Positions 18,299-26,066 of a stretch of 64,000 nucleotides of DNA are shown here, piece after piece. A program made the translations under genes and the position numbers. Numbering within the stretch: position 1 is the stretch's first letter; each line of letters opens with the position of its first letter. Location: contig NZ_JAULSC010000012.1 in assembly GCF_030518195.1 (NCBI RefSeq), positions 46,544 to 110,543 on the forward strand, read 5' to 3'. Origin of the DNA: Nocardioides cremeus. GTDB taxonomy: Bacteria; Actinomycetota; Actinomycetes; Propionibacteriales; Nocardioidaceae. Below the pieces are notes generated by a model, which saw only the letters and a list, made by a program, of their open reading frames with translations, did no database searches and was not told where the DNA came from.

Positions 18299-19552
18299 TC
18301 AGAACGACGACCTCGGCACGCCCATGCCCGGGTCGATCCTCGTGGGCCCGCCGGGGCCGGGAGCCACGTCGAAGTCGAAGATCGCGGTGGGCAGGTAGAC
18401 CGTCGAGCAGGAGTTCGGGATGTCGACGACACCCGAGAGCCGGCCCTCGATCGGTGCGGCGCCCAGGATCATGTAGGCCTGCTCCGGCGAGTACCCGAAG
18501 CTCGTCAGGTAGTCGATGGCGTGCAGGCAGGCCCGCTGGTACGACAGGTGCGAGTCGAGGTAGTGCTGGGTGCCGTCGAGCGTGACCGACGTGCCGGAGA
18601 AGGCCAGCCACTGGCTGTACTGCGGGTCCACGTTGCCGGGCATGAAGATGGCGTTCTCCCCCACCCCGTAGGTCTCCATCCCGCCCTTGATGAGCTCGAC
18701 GCGCAGGTCGATGAAGCCGCCCATCTCGATGGCGCCGCAGAAGGTGATCTCGCCGTCGCCCTGGCTGAAGTGCAGGTCGCCCATCGACAGGTTGGCGCCG
18801 TCGACGTAGACGGGGTAGAAGACGCGGGTCCCCTTGGTGAAGTTCTTGATGTCCTGGTTGCCGCCGTTCTCCCGTGGTGGCGCGGTGCGCGCCGCCTCCG
18901 CTGCGGCCCGGTCGAAGTCGTCGCCCTCGAGGCCGCCGAGGATGGCGTCCTCCGGCAGCGGCGGGAGCGCCAGGGGTGGCACCCGGTCGGGGTCCTGGGC
19001 GATCAGGTCGCCCTCGCGGCTGTTCCAGCGCGAGAGCAGCTCGGCCGAGGGGGCGGTGCCCATCAGGCCGGGGTGCACGATGCCGGTGAAGGCCACGTGG
19101 GGCACGTGCCGCGAGGTCGCGGTGCCGCCGGTGAAGTCCCAGATCACCTTGTAGGCGTCGGGGAACTGCTCGGTCAGGAAGCCGCCGCCGTTCTGCTGGG
19201 CGAAGATGCCGGTGTAGCCCCAGCCCTGCCCGGCCAGCGGCCCGGAGTCCTCCTGCGGGATCGGTCCCACGTCGAGGATGTCGACCACCAGCAGGTCGCC
19301 GGGCTTGGCGCCCTCGACCGCGATCGGGCCGCTCAGGACGTGCACGGTCGAGAGCGGGGCGTCACGGATGTCGTCGGCGGAGTCGTCGTTGTGAATCGCC
19401 CCGTCGAACCACTCACGGCAGTCGACGCGGAAGGAGTCGCCGGGCTTGACGTGCACGGCGGCGGGGATGTCGGGGTGCCAGCGGTTGTGGCCCAGCAGCT
19501 GCTGGTCGGTGAAGCGCTTGGTGGAGTCGAGCGGGAAGACTGTCTGCGGCAT
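18299..19552 (-). CDS. fmdA: Formamidase/acetamidase
   Basis: FmdA_AmdA-family amidohydrolase releasing ammonia from formamide or a related short amide. 417 residues starting MPQTVFPLDSTKRF, with the family blocks PGDSFRVDCREWFDG, LLVVDILDVGPIPQEDSG, AFTGIVHPGLMGTAPS, NGGNQDIKNFTKGTR and YLTSFGYSPEQAYMILGAAP. The upstream gene encodes an AmiS/UreI-type channel, 34 bp away, and an FmdB-type zinc ribbon precedes that, so these three form an amide-utilisation operon. Confidence 0.94.
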   Translation of the reverse strand: MPQTVFPLDSTKRFTDQQLLGHNRWHPDIPAAVHVKPGDSFRVDCREWFDGAIHNDDSADDIRDAPLSTVHVLSGPIAVEGAKPGDLLVVDILDVGPIPQEDSGPLAGQGWGYTGIFAQQNGGGFLTEQFPDAYKVIWDFTGGTATSRHVPHVAFTGIVHPGLMGTAPSAELLSRWNSREGDLIAQDPDRVPPLALPPLPEDAILGGLEGDDFDRAAAEAARTAPPRENGGNQDIKNFTKGTRVFYPVYVDGANLSMGDLHFSQGDGEITFCGAIEMGGFIDLRVELIKGGMETYGVGENAIFMPGNVDPQYSQWLAFSGTSVTLDGTQHYLDSHLSYQRACLHAIDYLTSFGYSPEQAYMILGAAPIEGRLSGVVDIPNSCSTVYLPTAIFDFDVAPGPGGPTRIDPGMGVPRSSF

Positions 19553-19586
19553 GTCGGAACCTCTCTCGGGGTGGGGTGGACGGAGC

Positions 19587-20213
19587 TCAGCGGGACGATC
19601 CCGCGGTCGTGGCGGCTGGGGTCTGGTGCTCGCGCAGGCGCGGGTAGAGCCCGCCGAAGAGCGCGACGGCGGCGACGGCCAGCACGATCGCCGCGAGGTC
19701 GACGTTGTCGGCCCACCTGCCGGTCATCAGCAGGAAGGCCGGGATCACGCCGGTCAGCCACCCCTGGATCGCCGCCACTGCTCCCGTGTACCTGGTCAGC
19801 TCCTCGCGCCCGAGACCGAGGACCAGGAAGAACAGCAGCCACAGGAACGACCAGTAGAGCCAGATGACGCCGAAGGCGTTGTCGTCGAGGCGGCCGAAGT
19901 TCAGCCCGGCGTAGACCAGCGCGCAGATCGAGACGAAGAGCGAGAAGTAGCCCAGGCCGGTGCCGTCGTACCCGCCGAGCACGTTGAAGGCCACGTAGAG
20001 GTAGGTGAAGCCGAAGAGGTAGAGCCCGGACGCACCGAGGATGACGTCGGCGTCGCCGCCCGCGGTGAAGATGAGGTAGGTCGGCGTGACGACCTGCAGC
20101 AGCCCGACGAAGATGTTGAGCGGGCCCGCGGACCTCGCCTCGACGTAGCCGAGCAGCATCAGGCCGTTGAGGAAGAGCACGGCACCCACGTAGAGCAGTC
20201 CGACCATTCCCAT
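19587..20213 (-). CDS. AmiS/UreI family urea/short-chain amide channel
   Basis: A 208-residue integral membrane protein with six or seven hydrophobic segments from MGMVGLLYVGAVLFLNGLML. Its family forms proton-gated or open channels for urea and short amides. The ATG at 20213 is chosen because AAGGAGGTGGCGACC directly precedes it. It is followed by the formamidase gene and would bring in that enzyme's substrate. Confidence 0.9.
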   Translation of the reverse strand: MGMVGLLYVGAVLFLNGLMLLGYVEARSAGPLNIFVGLLQVVTPTYLIFTAGGDADVILGASGLYLFGFTYLYVAFNVLGGYDGTGLGYFSLFVSICALVYAGLNFGRLDDNAFGVIWLYWSFLWLLFFLVLGLGREELTRYTGAVAAIQGWLTGVIPAFLLMTGRWADNVDLAAIVLAVAAVALFGGLYPRLREHQTPAATTAGSSR

Positions 20214-20232
20214 GGTCGCCACCTCCTTCGTC

Positions 20233-20523
20233 TCAGGGCCGGGGCAGCCTCTGGAGTGCCGGGTTCGTCGCCACGGGCGTGCCCGGCCGCCGACGGCCGG
20301 CCGACGGCACGGAGGTGACGACCTCGGGCTCGGCGCTGCTGCGCTCGGTCCGCTCGATGGCCCGCGCGTAGGAGCTGGACGCCCGGGACAGCCGTGGGGC
20401 GCTGAACCGACGCGTCGCCTCGCGAGCACAGGTCGGGCAGGGCAGCACGGGCGGGGCGCTGCCCATCGGCAGGCGTACGTCGACGGCACCGTCGACCTCG
20501 CAGCGGTACTCGTAGGTCGCCAT
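20233..20523 (-). CDS. FmdB-type zinc ribbon protein
   Basis: A 96-residue protein starting MATYEYRCEVDG, the FmdB-type N-terminus, with a second knuckle CPTC and a long polar C-terminal tail. FmdB proteins have been proposed to regulate formamidase genes. The first knuckle normally holds CxxC; here the second Cys of that pair is not present (C8, then Glu-Val-Asp-Gly), so the metal site may be incomplete or use Asp. GGAG lies eight bases before the start. First gene of the fmdB-amiS-fmdA operon. Confidence 0.85.
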   Translation of the reverse strand: MATYEYRCEVDGAVDVRLPMGSAPPVLPCPTCAREATRRFSAPRLSRASSSYARAIERTERSSAEPEVVTSVPSAGRRRPGTPVATNPALQRLPRP

Positions 20524-20704
20524 CACGCAAGCTCCGCAGGGGTGCACGGTCGGGCTGGGCGCACCGGCGACCGGTGTCGGTGCCGGGGGCCCGGACGCGG
20601 TTGGCTGCACGTCCGGTTCCCTGCCTACCAGCGCGCGACGACGGGGGTCATCACCACTCTTGGGGACCCTGCGTGCCGCATGGAGCGGCGCCGCGTGGAG
20701 TGGC

Positions 20705-21436
20705 TCAGTGCGTGCGGACGGGCCCGGCAGGCCCGGCTGCCCGGCGGGCGACGTAGACGGTGCTGGCCGACTCCCCGCCCGCGACCGGGTTGGCGAAGGT
20801 GACCACGTGGGTCTCGACGTCGACGTACACCTCGCGCAGGGCGCCCTCGAAGACCGGGTCCGGCGGGTCGTCGGACCACAGGGCGAAGATGCCGCCGGGC
20901 GTGATCAGCTCGGCCATCCGCCGCAGCCCGGCGGGCTCGTAGAACGCCGCGTGCGAGGGGTGCAGGACGTGCTGCGGGGAGTGGTCGATGTCGAGGAGCA
21001 CGACGTCGTACGCCGCTCGGGGCGTGGCGCCCTCGGCCACCTGAGCGAAGAAGTCGCCGTGGTGGAGGTCGCAGCGCGGGTCGGCGGCGAGGCCGGCGGT
21101 GTCGGGCAGGAGGTCGCGACGGTGCCAGTCGATGACGGCCGAGACCGCCTCGACGACCTGCACCTGCGCGACCCGCTCGTCCTCGAGCGCCGCGCGCAGC
21201 GTGTAGCCGAGCCCGAGGCCTCCGACGAGCACCTGCAGGCCCTCTCCCCCGGCCGCTGCCAGGCCCAGGTGCGCGAGCTCGGTCTCGACGACGGTGAAGA
21301 GGCTCGACATCAGGAACTCGTCGTCGATCTTGACCTCGTAGACGTCGTGGCCCACCGCGGGCTCGAAGCGGCGTCGCAGGCTGATCACCCCGATCGGGGT
21401 GTCCTCCCAGCCGAGCTCCTCCATGTGCAGGGCCAC
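20705..21436 (-). CDS. Spermidine synthase-like methyltransferase-fold protein
   Basis: A 243-residue Rossmann-fold protein related to polyamine aminopropyltransferases: QVLVGGLGLGYTLRAAL is the nucleotide-binding glycine loop, QVVEAVSAVIDWH the acidic strand, and DVVLLDIDHSP the region holding catalytic acids. The N-terminal beta domain is shortened compared with true SpeE, so aminopropyl transfer is uncertain. The GTG at 21436 has CGGAGGTG five bases upstream. It lies downstream of a tRNA-Val terminator. Confidence 0.8.
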   Translation of the reverse strand: MALHMEELGWEDTPIGVISLRRRFEPAVGHDVYEVKIDDEFLMSSLFTVVETELAHLGLAAAGGEGLQVLVGGLGLGYTLRAALEDERVAQVQVVEAVSAVIDWHRRDLLPDTAGLAADPRCDLHHGDFFAQVAEGATPRAAYDVVLLDIDHSPQHVLHPSHAAFYEPAGLRRMAELITPGGIFALWSDDPPDPVFEGALREVYVDVETHVVTFANPVAGGESASTVYVARRAAGPAGPVRTH

Positions 21437-21461
21437 GCGGCACCTCCGGGGTGGAAATGAC

Positions 21462-21499
21462 AGAGACCGCGGCCGGAGGAGCTCCGAGCCGCGGTCTCT
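21462..21499 (-). terminator. Terminator hairpin after tRNA-Val(CAC)
   Basis: A 12-bp perfect stem (21462-21473 with 21488-21499) continues inward as CGGAG/CTCCG with one bulged base and a 3-nt loop. On the minus strand it is followed by GTCATTTCC. It lies just after the 3' end of the minus-strand tRNA-Val. Confidence 0.85.
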
Positions 21500-21504
21500 C
21501 GAGG

Positions 21505-21576
21505 TGGGCGATACTGGGTTCGAACCAGTGACCTCTTCGGTGTGAACGAAGCGCGCTACCACTGCGCCAATCGCCC
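21505..21576 (-). tRNA. tRNA-Val, anticodon CAC
   Basis: A 72-nt cloverleaf: acceptor GGGCGAT/ATCGCCC, D-arm GGCGCAGTGGTAGCGC, anticodon stem CTTCG/CGAAG around loop TTCACAC (anticodon CAC), and T-loop GGTTCGAACCC. CCA is not encoded. It differs from the tRNA-Val(GAC) at 22827-22898 at only five positions. Confidence 0.96.
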
Positions 21577-21677
21577 TTCTGCCCGGCGGATCGCTCCACC
21601 GGATGCACCCGGGGGTGCGGTCGCAGACTTTAGCGCATGCCGCGCGGAGCATTCACATCCGGCCCCCCGCGTGCGGG

Positions 21678-22508
21678 CTACCGGCCGAGCAGCTCGGGCT
21701 CGCGCCGCCGCCAGGTCTGCGCCGCGGCCCGGGTGAGCGGGCCGGGCTCGCCCAGGTCGCGCTCGTCCCAGTGCGAGACCGGCTGCACGTCGCGGGTGGT
21801 GGAGGCCAGGAAGACCTCGTCGGCGTGCGCGACGACCTCGATCGGCTCGTCGACCTCACGGGCACCGACCCACTCGACGAGCAGCCGGCGGGTCACGCCG
21901 GCCAGGCAGCCGCTGGCGAGCGTGGGGGTGCGCAGCTCACCGTCGACGGCGTAGAAGACGTTGGAGCCGGTGCCCTCGCAGAGGTGGCCGGCGAGGTTGG
22001 CGAAGACCGCCTCGTCGGCCCCGCGGCGACGCGCCTCGGCGAGCGCCACCACGTTCTCGGCGTACGACGTGGTCTTGAGCCCGGCCAGCGCGCCCCGCTC
22101 GTTGCGTGGCCACGGCACGGTCGCCACCCGCGCCGCCGGAGCGGCGGGCTCCAGGGGCACGGCGACCACGACGATCGTCGGCTCGGCGTCGCCGCGGCCG
22201 GAGCCGAGGGGGCCGGGGCCGCCGGTGACGGTGATGCGCAGGCGCCCCAGCGGCAGGAGGCCGGCGTCCAAGACGGACGCGACGCCGCGGCGCACGGCGT
22301 CGTCGTCCGGGGCCGGCAGCCCCAGGCCGAGCGCACTGGTGCGCAGCCGGGCCAGGTGGAGGTCGAGGGCGAAGGGCAGCCCGTCGACGACCTTGATCGC
22401 CTCGAATACCCCGTCACCCACGGTGAGTCCGTGGTCGCTGACCTCGATCACCGGCTGGCGGGGATCGGCGAGCAGATGTCCGTTCACCCAGGCGTGCACG
22501 GCACTCAC
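21678..22508 (-). CDS. pabC: Class IV aminotransferase, probable 4-amino-4-deoxychorismate lyase
   Basis: PLP enzyme of fold type IV. The PLP lysine is Lys145 in GLKTTSYAENV, and the cofactor-binding block is CEGTGSNVFYAVDGEL. The lyase makes p-aminobenzoate for folate; D-amino-acid or branched-chain aminotransferase remain possible. 276 residues from GTG 22508; an in-frame GTG at 22499 is equally plausible, as no clear ribosome site decides. It runs opposite to the tRNA operon. Confidence 0.82.
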   Translation of the reverse strand: MSAVHAWVNGHLLADPRQPVIEVSDHGLTVGDGVFEAIKVVDGLPFALDLHLARLRTSALGLGLPAPDDDAVRRGVASVLDAGLLPLGRLRITVTGGPGPLGSGRGDAEPTIVVVAVPLEPAAPAARVATVPWPRNERGALAGLKTTSYAENVVALAEARRRGADEAVFANLAGHLCEGTGSNVFYAVDGELRTPTLASGCLAGVTRRLLVEWVGAREVDEPIEVVAHADEVFLASTTRDVQPVSHWDERDLGEPGPLTRAAAQTWRRREPELLGR

Positions 22509-22585
22509 TCTAGGTGCCCCAGGGGCTCGTACGCCGCTCTCCTCTCCCCCGGTTTCCCGCCTCGCCACGCCGACGACACCCGGAT

Positions 22586-22614
22586 TTGGCGCGACCTGGG
22601 GGTTGGGCTAATGT
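22586..22614 (+). promoter_or_regulatory. Sigma70-type promoter of the tRNA Gly-Cys-Val operon
   Basis: TTGGCG (22586-22591) and TAATGT (22609-22614) are separated by exactly 17 bp and lie 36 bp upstream of tRNA-Gly. This is the clearest housekeeping promoter match in the window. Confidence 0.8.
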
Positions 22615-22649
22615 TCCTGTCGCAGCCCGGGGGAAACCCCAGGCGGCAA

Positions 22650-22722
22650 GCGGACGTAGCTCAGTTGGTAGAGCGCAACCTTGCCAAGGTTGAGGTCGCG
22701 AGTTCGAGCCTCGTCGTCCGCT
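22650..22722 (+). tRNA. tRNA-Gly, anticodon GCC
   Basis: A 73-nt cloverleaf: acceptor GCGGACG/CGTCCGC with discriminator T, D-arm GCTCAGTTGGTAGAGC, anticodon stem CAACC/GGTTG around TTGCCAA (anticodon GCC), and T-loop AGTTCGAGCCT. First gene of the tRNA operon. Confidence 0.97.
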
Positions 22723-22754
22723 CGGAGAGGTCTCTCTCTTGGTTAGACCTCCGT

Positions 22755-22825
22755 GGTGGAGTGGCCGAGAGGCGAGGCAACGGACTGCAAATCCGTCTAC
22801 ACGGGTTCAAATCCCGTCTCCACCT
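22755..22825 (+). tRNA. tRNA-Cys, anticodon GCA
   Basis: A 71-nt cloverleaf: acceptor GGTGGAG/CTCCACC, anticodon stem CGGA/TCCG around CTGCAAA (anticodon GCA), and T-arm CGGGTTCAAATCCCG. It is separated from tRNA-Val by a single base. Confidence 0.97.
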
Positions 22826-22826
22826 C

Positions 22827-22898
22827 GGGCGATTGGCGCAGCGGTAGCGCGCTTCCTTGACACGGAAGAGGTCACTGGTTCAAACCCAGTATCGCCCA
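22827..22898 (+). tRNA. tRNA-Val, anticodon GAC
   Basis: A 72-nt cloverleaf: acceptor GGGCGAT/ATCGCCC, anticodon stem CTTCC/GGAAG around TTGACAC (anticodon GAC), and T-loop GGTTCAAACCC. Last gene of the tRNA operon, followed by a strong hairpin. Confidence 0.97.
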
Positions 22899-22917
22899 CC
22901 AGGTTCGTAGAACCCCC

Positions 22918-22948
22918 CGAGGCCGGTCTCCTTCTGGAGCCGGCCTCG
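22918..22948 (+). terminator. Terminator hairpin of the tRNA operon
   Basis: Stem CGAGGCCGG (22918-22926) pairs with CCGGCCTCG (22940-22948), and CTCC/GGAG pair inside it across a TTCT loop with one bulged T. It lies 20 bp after tRNA-Val and is followed by TTCC, a weak T-tract as usual in high-GC genomes. Confidence 0.85.
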
Positions 22949-23439
22949 TTCCATGTCCGGACCCGCGGTCGTCCCCCGCGAGGCGGCCCGTCCTGACGAT
23001 CCGTACGCCGCCGTCGGCGTGTCGCGTGAGGGTCGTCAGGACCGTGATGGGCCGGTCGACGTACCGAAGGTGGGCGGGGTTGTTGCGGGGTCTCGGCGTC
23101 GCTCCTCGCTGGCGCTCGTCACTGCTCGACCAACGACCGCCGAGTCGGCTCGTTCGAACCGGCCGACTCGACGTGGTGGTGGCGAGGTCCAGTCGGGTCG
23201 TCTGGACGCCTCGGCGGATTCCGGGCCCTGATCGCCAACCGCCTGCGCAGCGGCGCGGGTTTGGGCAGGATCGGAACCGACGCCGCCACCTCAGTCCCCC
23301 CTGGTGGTCGCGGTCCGAGGCGCCACCCGGCCGTCTCCGGCGTGTCCCCGCCGGAGACGGGTCAGCCTCATCCTCCGACACGGGCGACCTCATCAGTCAC
23401 ATCCGTCACACGAGCCACAGCACGGCCTACATTCCTCGG
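22949..23439. other. Intergenic stretch without a convincing gene
   Basis: No frame here has a family-like protein, good ribosome site and typical codon use together. It holds a 43-nt REP-like element (23089-23131) and then GC-rich sequence leading to the secreted-protein gene. A promoter for that gene should lie in the last 100 bp, but I see no clear match. Confidence 0.6.
23089..23131 (-). repeat. REP-like 43-nt dispersed repeat, copy 1 of 3
   Basis: Read on the minus strand it begins GGTCGAGCAG and ends GACGCCGAGACC, with GCGCCAGCGA in the middle. It differs from the copy at 62226-62268 at three positions. The ends GGTC and GACC are complementary, as in REP elements. Confidence 0.75.
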
Positions 23440-23964
23440 ATGCGCCGATCCTCCCGCTTCCCCGTCGTCGTCGCCGCCACGTTCGCCACGACAGCACTCT
23501 CGCTGACCCTGTCGGCGACCCCGAGCGCCTCGGTCGCGGCCGCGCCCGTGACCACGGCCCAGGTCTCCGCCGCGACAGCGGCAGCGGAGCGCCGCACGGA
23601 CGACGACCGGACCCGAGGATGGGCACGACTGACGACCTACCGGCGCGCTGCGCTAGAGGGCTGTCGCCCGCCCCGCAAGGACGGCTTCCGCCGCATCGTG
23701 CTGCGCCTGCACAACGTCCACGACAAGCGGCTGCGACGAGCAGAGATCAGCTTCAAGGACCGCGCCTACTCCCAGCCCTGGAGCGGCAGCAGCCGCACGC
23801 CGTGGGTGCAGCCCGGCCGCGCCGCGCCGCTGGCACGGGTCTCCACGACCGGCCGCCTGGTCACCCAGCGCCTGCGGGTGCGGCTGCGCACCCGTCACGA
23901 CGCCAGCCCGGTGCGCTCACTGCGCTGGAGCGACGTGCCCACCTGCCGGCGCGGGCGCCGCTGA
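23440..23964 (+). CDS. Secreted protein of an unnamed two-cysteine family (paralogue A)
   Basis: I do not recognise the family. 174 residues with an N-terminal signal (MRRSSRFPVVVAATFATTA, hydrophobic to about residue 35) and a basic mature domain from WARLTTYRRAALEGCRP to WSDVPTC. Cys75 and Cys169 are 94 residues apart, exactly as in the protein at 24408-24923, and could form a disulfide. The two share TYxRAxLxxCRP, RRAE, TGxLxxQxxRVRxRT and WSxVPxC. It is three bases from the end of the convergent small gene. Confidence 0.75.
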   Translation: MRRSSRFPVVVAATFATTALSLTLSATPSASVAAAPVTTAQVSAATAAAERRTDDDRTRGWARLTTYRRAALEGCRPPRKDGFRRIVLRLHNVHDKRLRRAEISFKDRAYSQPWSGSSRTPWVQPGRAAPLARVSTTGRLVTQRLRVRLRTRHDASPVRSLRWSDVPTCRRGRR

Positions 23965-23967
23965 GCC

Positions 23968-24270
23968 TCACAGCGGCGTGAGGCTTGCGCTCGGCAACCA
24001 CTCCTGCACCAGGCCCCACGACCCGGGCCGCACCCGCGCGGCGTACACGACCAGGCCCTGCCAACCCTCGGGACCCTGCCGCCACTCCAGCAGCAGGCCG
24101 GGGCGCTTCTCGCCCTCCTCGTCGAGGGGGTCGCCCACCCAGCAGTGCCGCGCGGGGCACGGCGAGGTCGGCGTACGACGCGCGGGCGCGGCCGGCGGCG
24201 CCGGGCGGTCGCTGCGCCGGCGCTCGCCGAGCGGCACCCCGCTCCCCCGCTTGTTCATCCCACCGGCCAC
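23968..24270 (-). CDS. Small conserved protein of unknown function, likely SOS-controlled
   Basis: A 100-residue protein (96 if the internal ATG at 24258 is used). The N-terminus is basic and Pro/Arg-rich and probably disordered. The C-terminal half, HCWVGDPLDEEGEKRPGLLL onward to EWLPSASLTP, is a compact WxxG...GLLLEWR...GWQGLVVY pattern that I believe is conserved in actinobacteria. A perfect LexA box ends 21 bp upstream of the start, so DNA-damage induction is likely. No catalytic motif is visible. It sits between two paralogous secreted-protein genes. Confidence 0.72.
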   Translation of the reverse strand: MAGGMNKRGSGVPLGERRRSDRPAPPAAPARRTPTSPCPARHCWVGDPLDEEGEKRPGLLLEWRQGPEGWQGLVVYAARVRPGSWGLVQEWLPSASLTPL

Positions 24271-24290
24271 CCCCTGATCCTCCCACAGGA

Positions 24291-24306
24291 TCGAACGTGC
24301 GTTCGA
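24291..24306. promoter_or_regulatory. Perfect LexA (SOS) box
   Basis: TCGAACGTGCGTTCGA is a full 16-base palindrome identical to the actinobacterial consensus TCGAAC-N4-GTTCGA. It lies in the divergent region, 21 bp from the start of the minus-strand small protein and about 100 bp from the plus-strand secreted protein. The distance favours control of the small protein. Confidence 0.9.
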
Positions 24307-24407
24307 CCCCTGTGTCGATCCGTGCCTGCCTCCCGGTGTCCGATACGGTCGTGGGGACCCGCCCCCGAGCCGACCGAGCCGACAGACCCGATCAGCGGAG
24401 GACCACC

Positions 24408-24923
24408 GTGCCGAGCACCCCTCACCCGTCCCCCACGAGCGCGCGCAGCCCAGTCCTGGGCTCGGTGCTGGTGCCGGTGGCCGTGTCCCTCCTGGTCGCC
24501 GCCGTGTTGGTCGTGCCCGGCCTGGTCACCACCGGCGCCGCCACCGAGGACCGCACCCGCGACCTCGACCGCTCGACCGCCGGCTCGAAGAGCTGGGACA
24601 CGATGAAGACCTACAAGCGCGCCAAGCTGCAGGCCTGCCGCCCGGCCACGAGCAACGGCTATGCCCACCTGCTGGTGCGGCTGAAGAACAAGCACAACAC
24701 CTCGGAGCGCCGCGCCGAGGTCTGGGTCAAGGACGCCTCCATCGGCCCGATGTGGACCTCGTCGGCGCACAGCGGCTGGACGCGCGCGGGCGGGCGCAAG
24801 GTCTTCGCCCGCTTCAGCGGCACCGGCGACCTGGCCAAGCAGAAGGTGCGGGTCAGGATGCGCACCCACAACGGCGCGAAGAAGTTCACCTACTTCAGCT
24901 GGTCGCGCGTGCCCCCCTGCTGA
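24408..24923 (+). CDS. Secreted protein of an unnamed two-cysteine family (paralogue B)
   Basis: 171 residues from a GTG with GGAGG seven bases ahead. A hydrophobic signal or anchor segment spans about residues 16-43, followed by an acidic linker and a basic domain from WDTMKTYKRAKLQACRP to the terminal WSRVPPC. Cys77 and Cys171 keep the 94-residue spacing seen in paralogue A. About a third of domain positions appear identical by eye. Function is unknown; a cell-surface or secreted binding role is possible. Confidence 0.78.
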   Translation: MPSTPHPSPTSARSPVLGSVLVPVAVSLLVAAVLVVPGLVTTGAATEDRTRDLDRSTAGSKSWDTMKTYKRAKLQACRPATSNGYAHLLVRLKNKHNTSERRAEVWVKDASIGPMWTSSAHSGWTRAGGRKVFARFSGTGDLAKQKVRVRMRTHNGAKKFTYFSWSRVPPC

Positions 24924-24955
24924 TCGAGTGCGTCGACCACATCCACCACATCGAC

Positions 24956-26056
24956 TCAGTCGTCGTCGGTCGCGGCGTCCTCGTTGTGGGTGCCGGGGCG
25001 CGGGGCCCACGGCAGCTCCTTCGCCGGGCGCACGACGATCAGCCGGTCACCGCGGGCGAGCTGGCTGACCACCGGGTCGAAGTAGCGGTAGACCTTCTCG
25101 TCGCGCACCACCGAGATCACCTGGTCGGGCAGCGACTGGGGCTGGCGGCCCACCTCGCTGACCAGCAGCTCGCGCTCGGCGACCTCGAGCCCGTCGCCGT
25201 AGCTGAGCAGGTCCTCCATCACGGTGCCCAGCGTCGGCGAGACGCTGGAGAGGCCCAGCAGCCGGCCGACCGCGTCGGAGGAGGTGATGACCGAGTCGGC
25301 CCCCGACTGCCGCATCAGCGGCGAGTTCTCGTGCTCGCGCACCGCGGTGACGATGTAGGCGTCGGGGTTGAGCTGGCGCACCGTCAGCGTGGCCAGCACG
25401 TTGGAGTCGTCGCGGTCGGTGGTGATGATGACCTGGTCGGCCTCGGCCACACCCGCGCGGCGCAGCACCCCACGGCGCGTCGCGTCGCCGGAGACGACCG
25501 CGAGGCCGTCGGCGTGCGCGTCCTGCATCGCCACGTCGCTGGGGTCGACCACGACTATCGCCTCGCGCTCGAGGCCGTTGTTGAGCAGGGTCTGCACCGC
25601 GCTACGGCCCTTGGTGCCGTAGCCGATGACGACGACGTGGTGGTCCATTCTGTTCCTCCAACGGGCGACGCGGAACATCTCGCGGCCCTGCGATGCCAGC
25701 ACCTCGATGGTCGTGCCGATCAGCAGGACCAGGAACGCGATGCGGGCGGGGGTGATGACTAGGGCGTTGATCAGCCGGGCGGTGTCGGTGACCGGCGAGA
25801 TGTCGCCGTACCCGGTCGTGCTGAGCGTGACGGTCGTGTAGTAGATCGCGTCGATCAGGCTGATGCCCGGGTCGGGCCCGGTGGCGTCGCGGTAGCCGCC
25901 GCGGTCGAGGTAGACCAGCAGCACGGTGCCGACCAGGATGGACAGGGCTGCGACCACCCGCCGCGACAGCTCGAACCACGGCGACCGGACCGGCTCGGGC
26001 AGGGAGATGGTCCCCCGCTCGCGGCCCTCGGTGAGGTCACGGGGCTGCTCGGTCAC
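24956..26056 (-). CDS. Potassium channel with TrkA/RCK domains
   Basis: A 366-residue two-segment K+ channel: first membrane helix about residues 34-51, selectivity filter TTGYGD (80-85), second helix about 93-118, then an RCK_N domain with the nucleotide-binding GYGTKG (145-150) and a C-terminal RCK_C domain (VYRYFDPVVSQLARGDRLIV). This MthK-like arrangement gates K+ flux by a cytoplasmic ligand. The acidic tail ends ATDDD. Gene yihY follows 10 bp upstream on the same strand. Confidence 0.93.
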   Translation of the reverse strand: MTEQPRDLTEGRERGTISLPEPVRSPWFELSRRVVAALSILVGTVLLVYLDRGGYRDATGPDPGISLIDAIYYTTVTLSTTGYGDISPVTDTARLINALVITPARIAFLVLLIGTTIEVLASQGREMFRVARWRNRMDHHVVVIGYGTKGRSAVQTLLNNGLEREAIVVVDPSDVAMQDAHADGLAVVSGDATRRGVLRRAGVAEADQVIITTDRDDSNVLATLTVRQLNPDAYIVTAVREHENSPLMRQSGADSVITSSDAVGRLLGLSSVSPTLGTVMEDLLSYGDGLEVAERELLVSEVGRQPQSLPDQVISVVRDEKVYRYFDPVVSQLARGDRLIVVRPAKELPWAPRPGTHNEDAATDDD

Positions 26057-26066
26057 AGGGGCGAAC

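Noticed and set aside
20705..21652. A longer N-terminus for the spermidine-synthase-like protein
   Set aside because: The extension would translate through the tRNA-Val(CAC) gene and its terminator; the GTG at 21436 has a good ribosome site.
22949..23439. Open frames in the tRNA-to-secreted-protein gap
   Set aside because: They run through the REP-like element, have no ribosome site and no protein-like composition.
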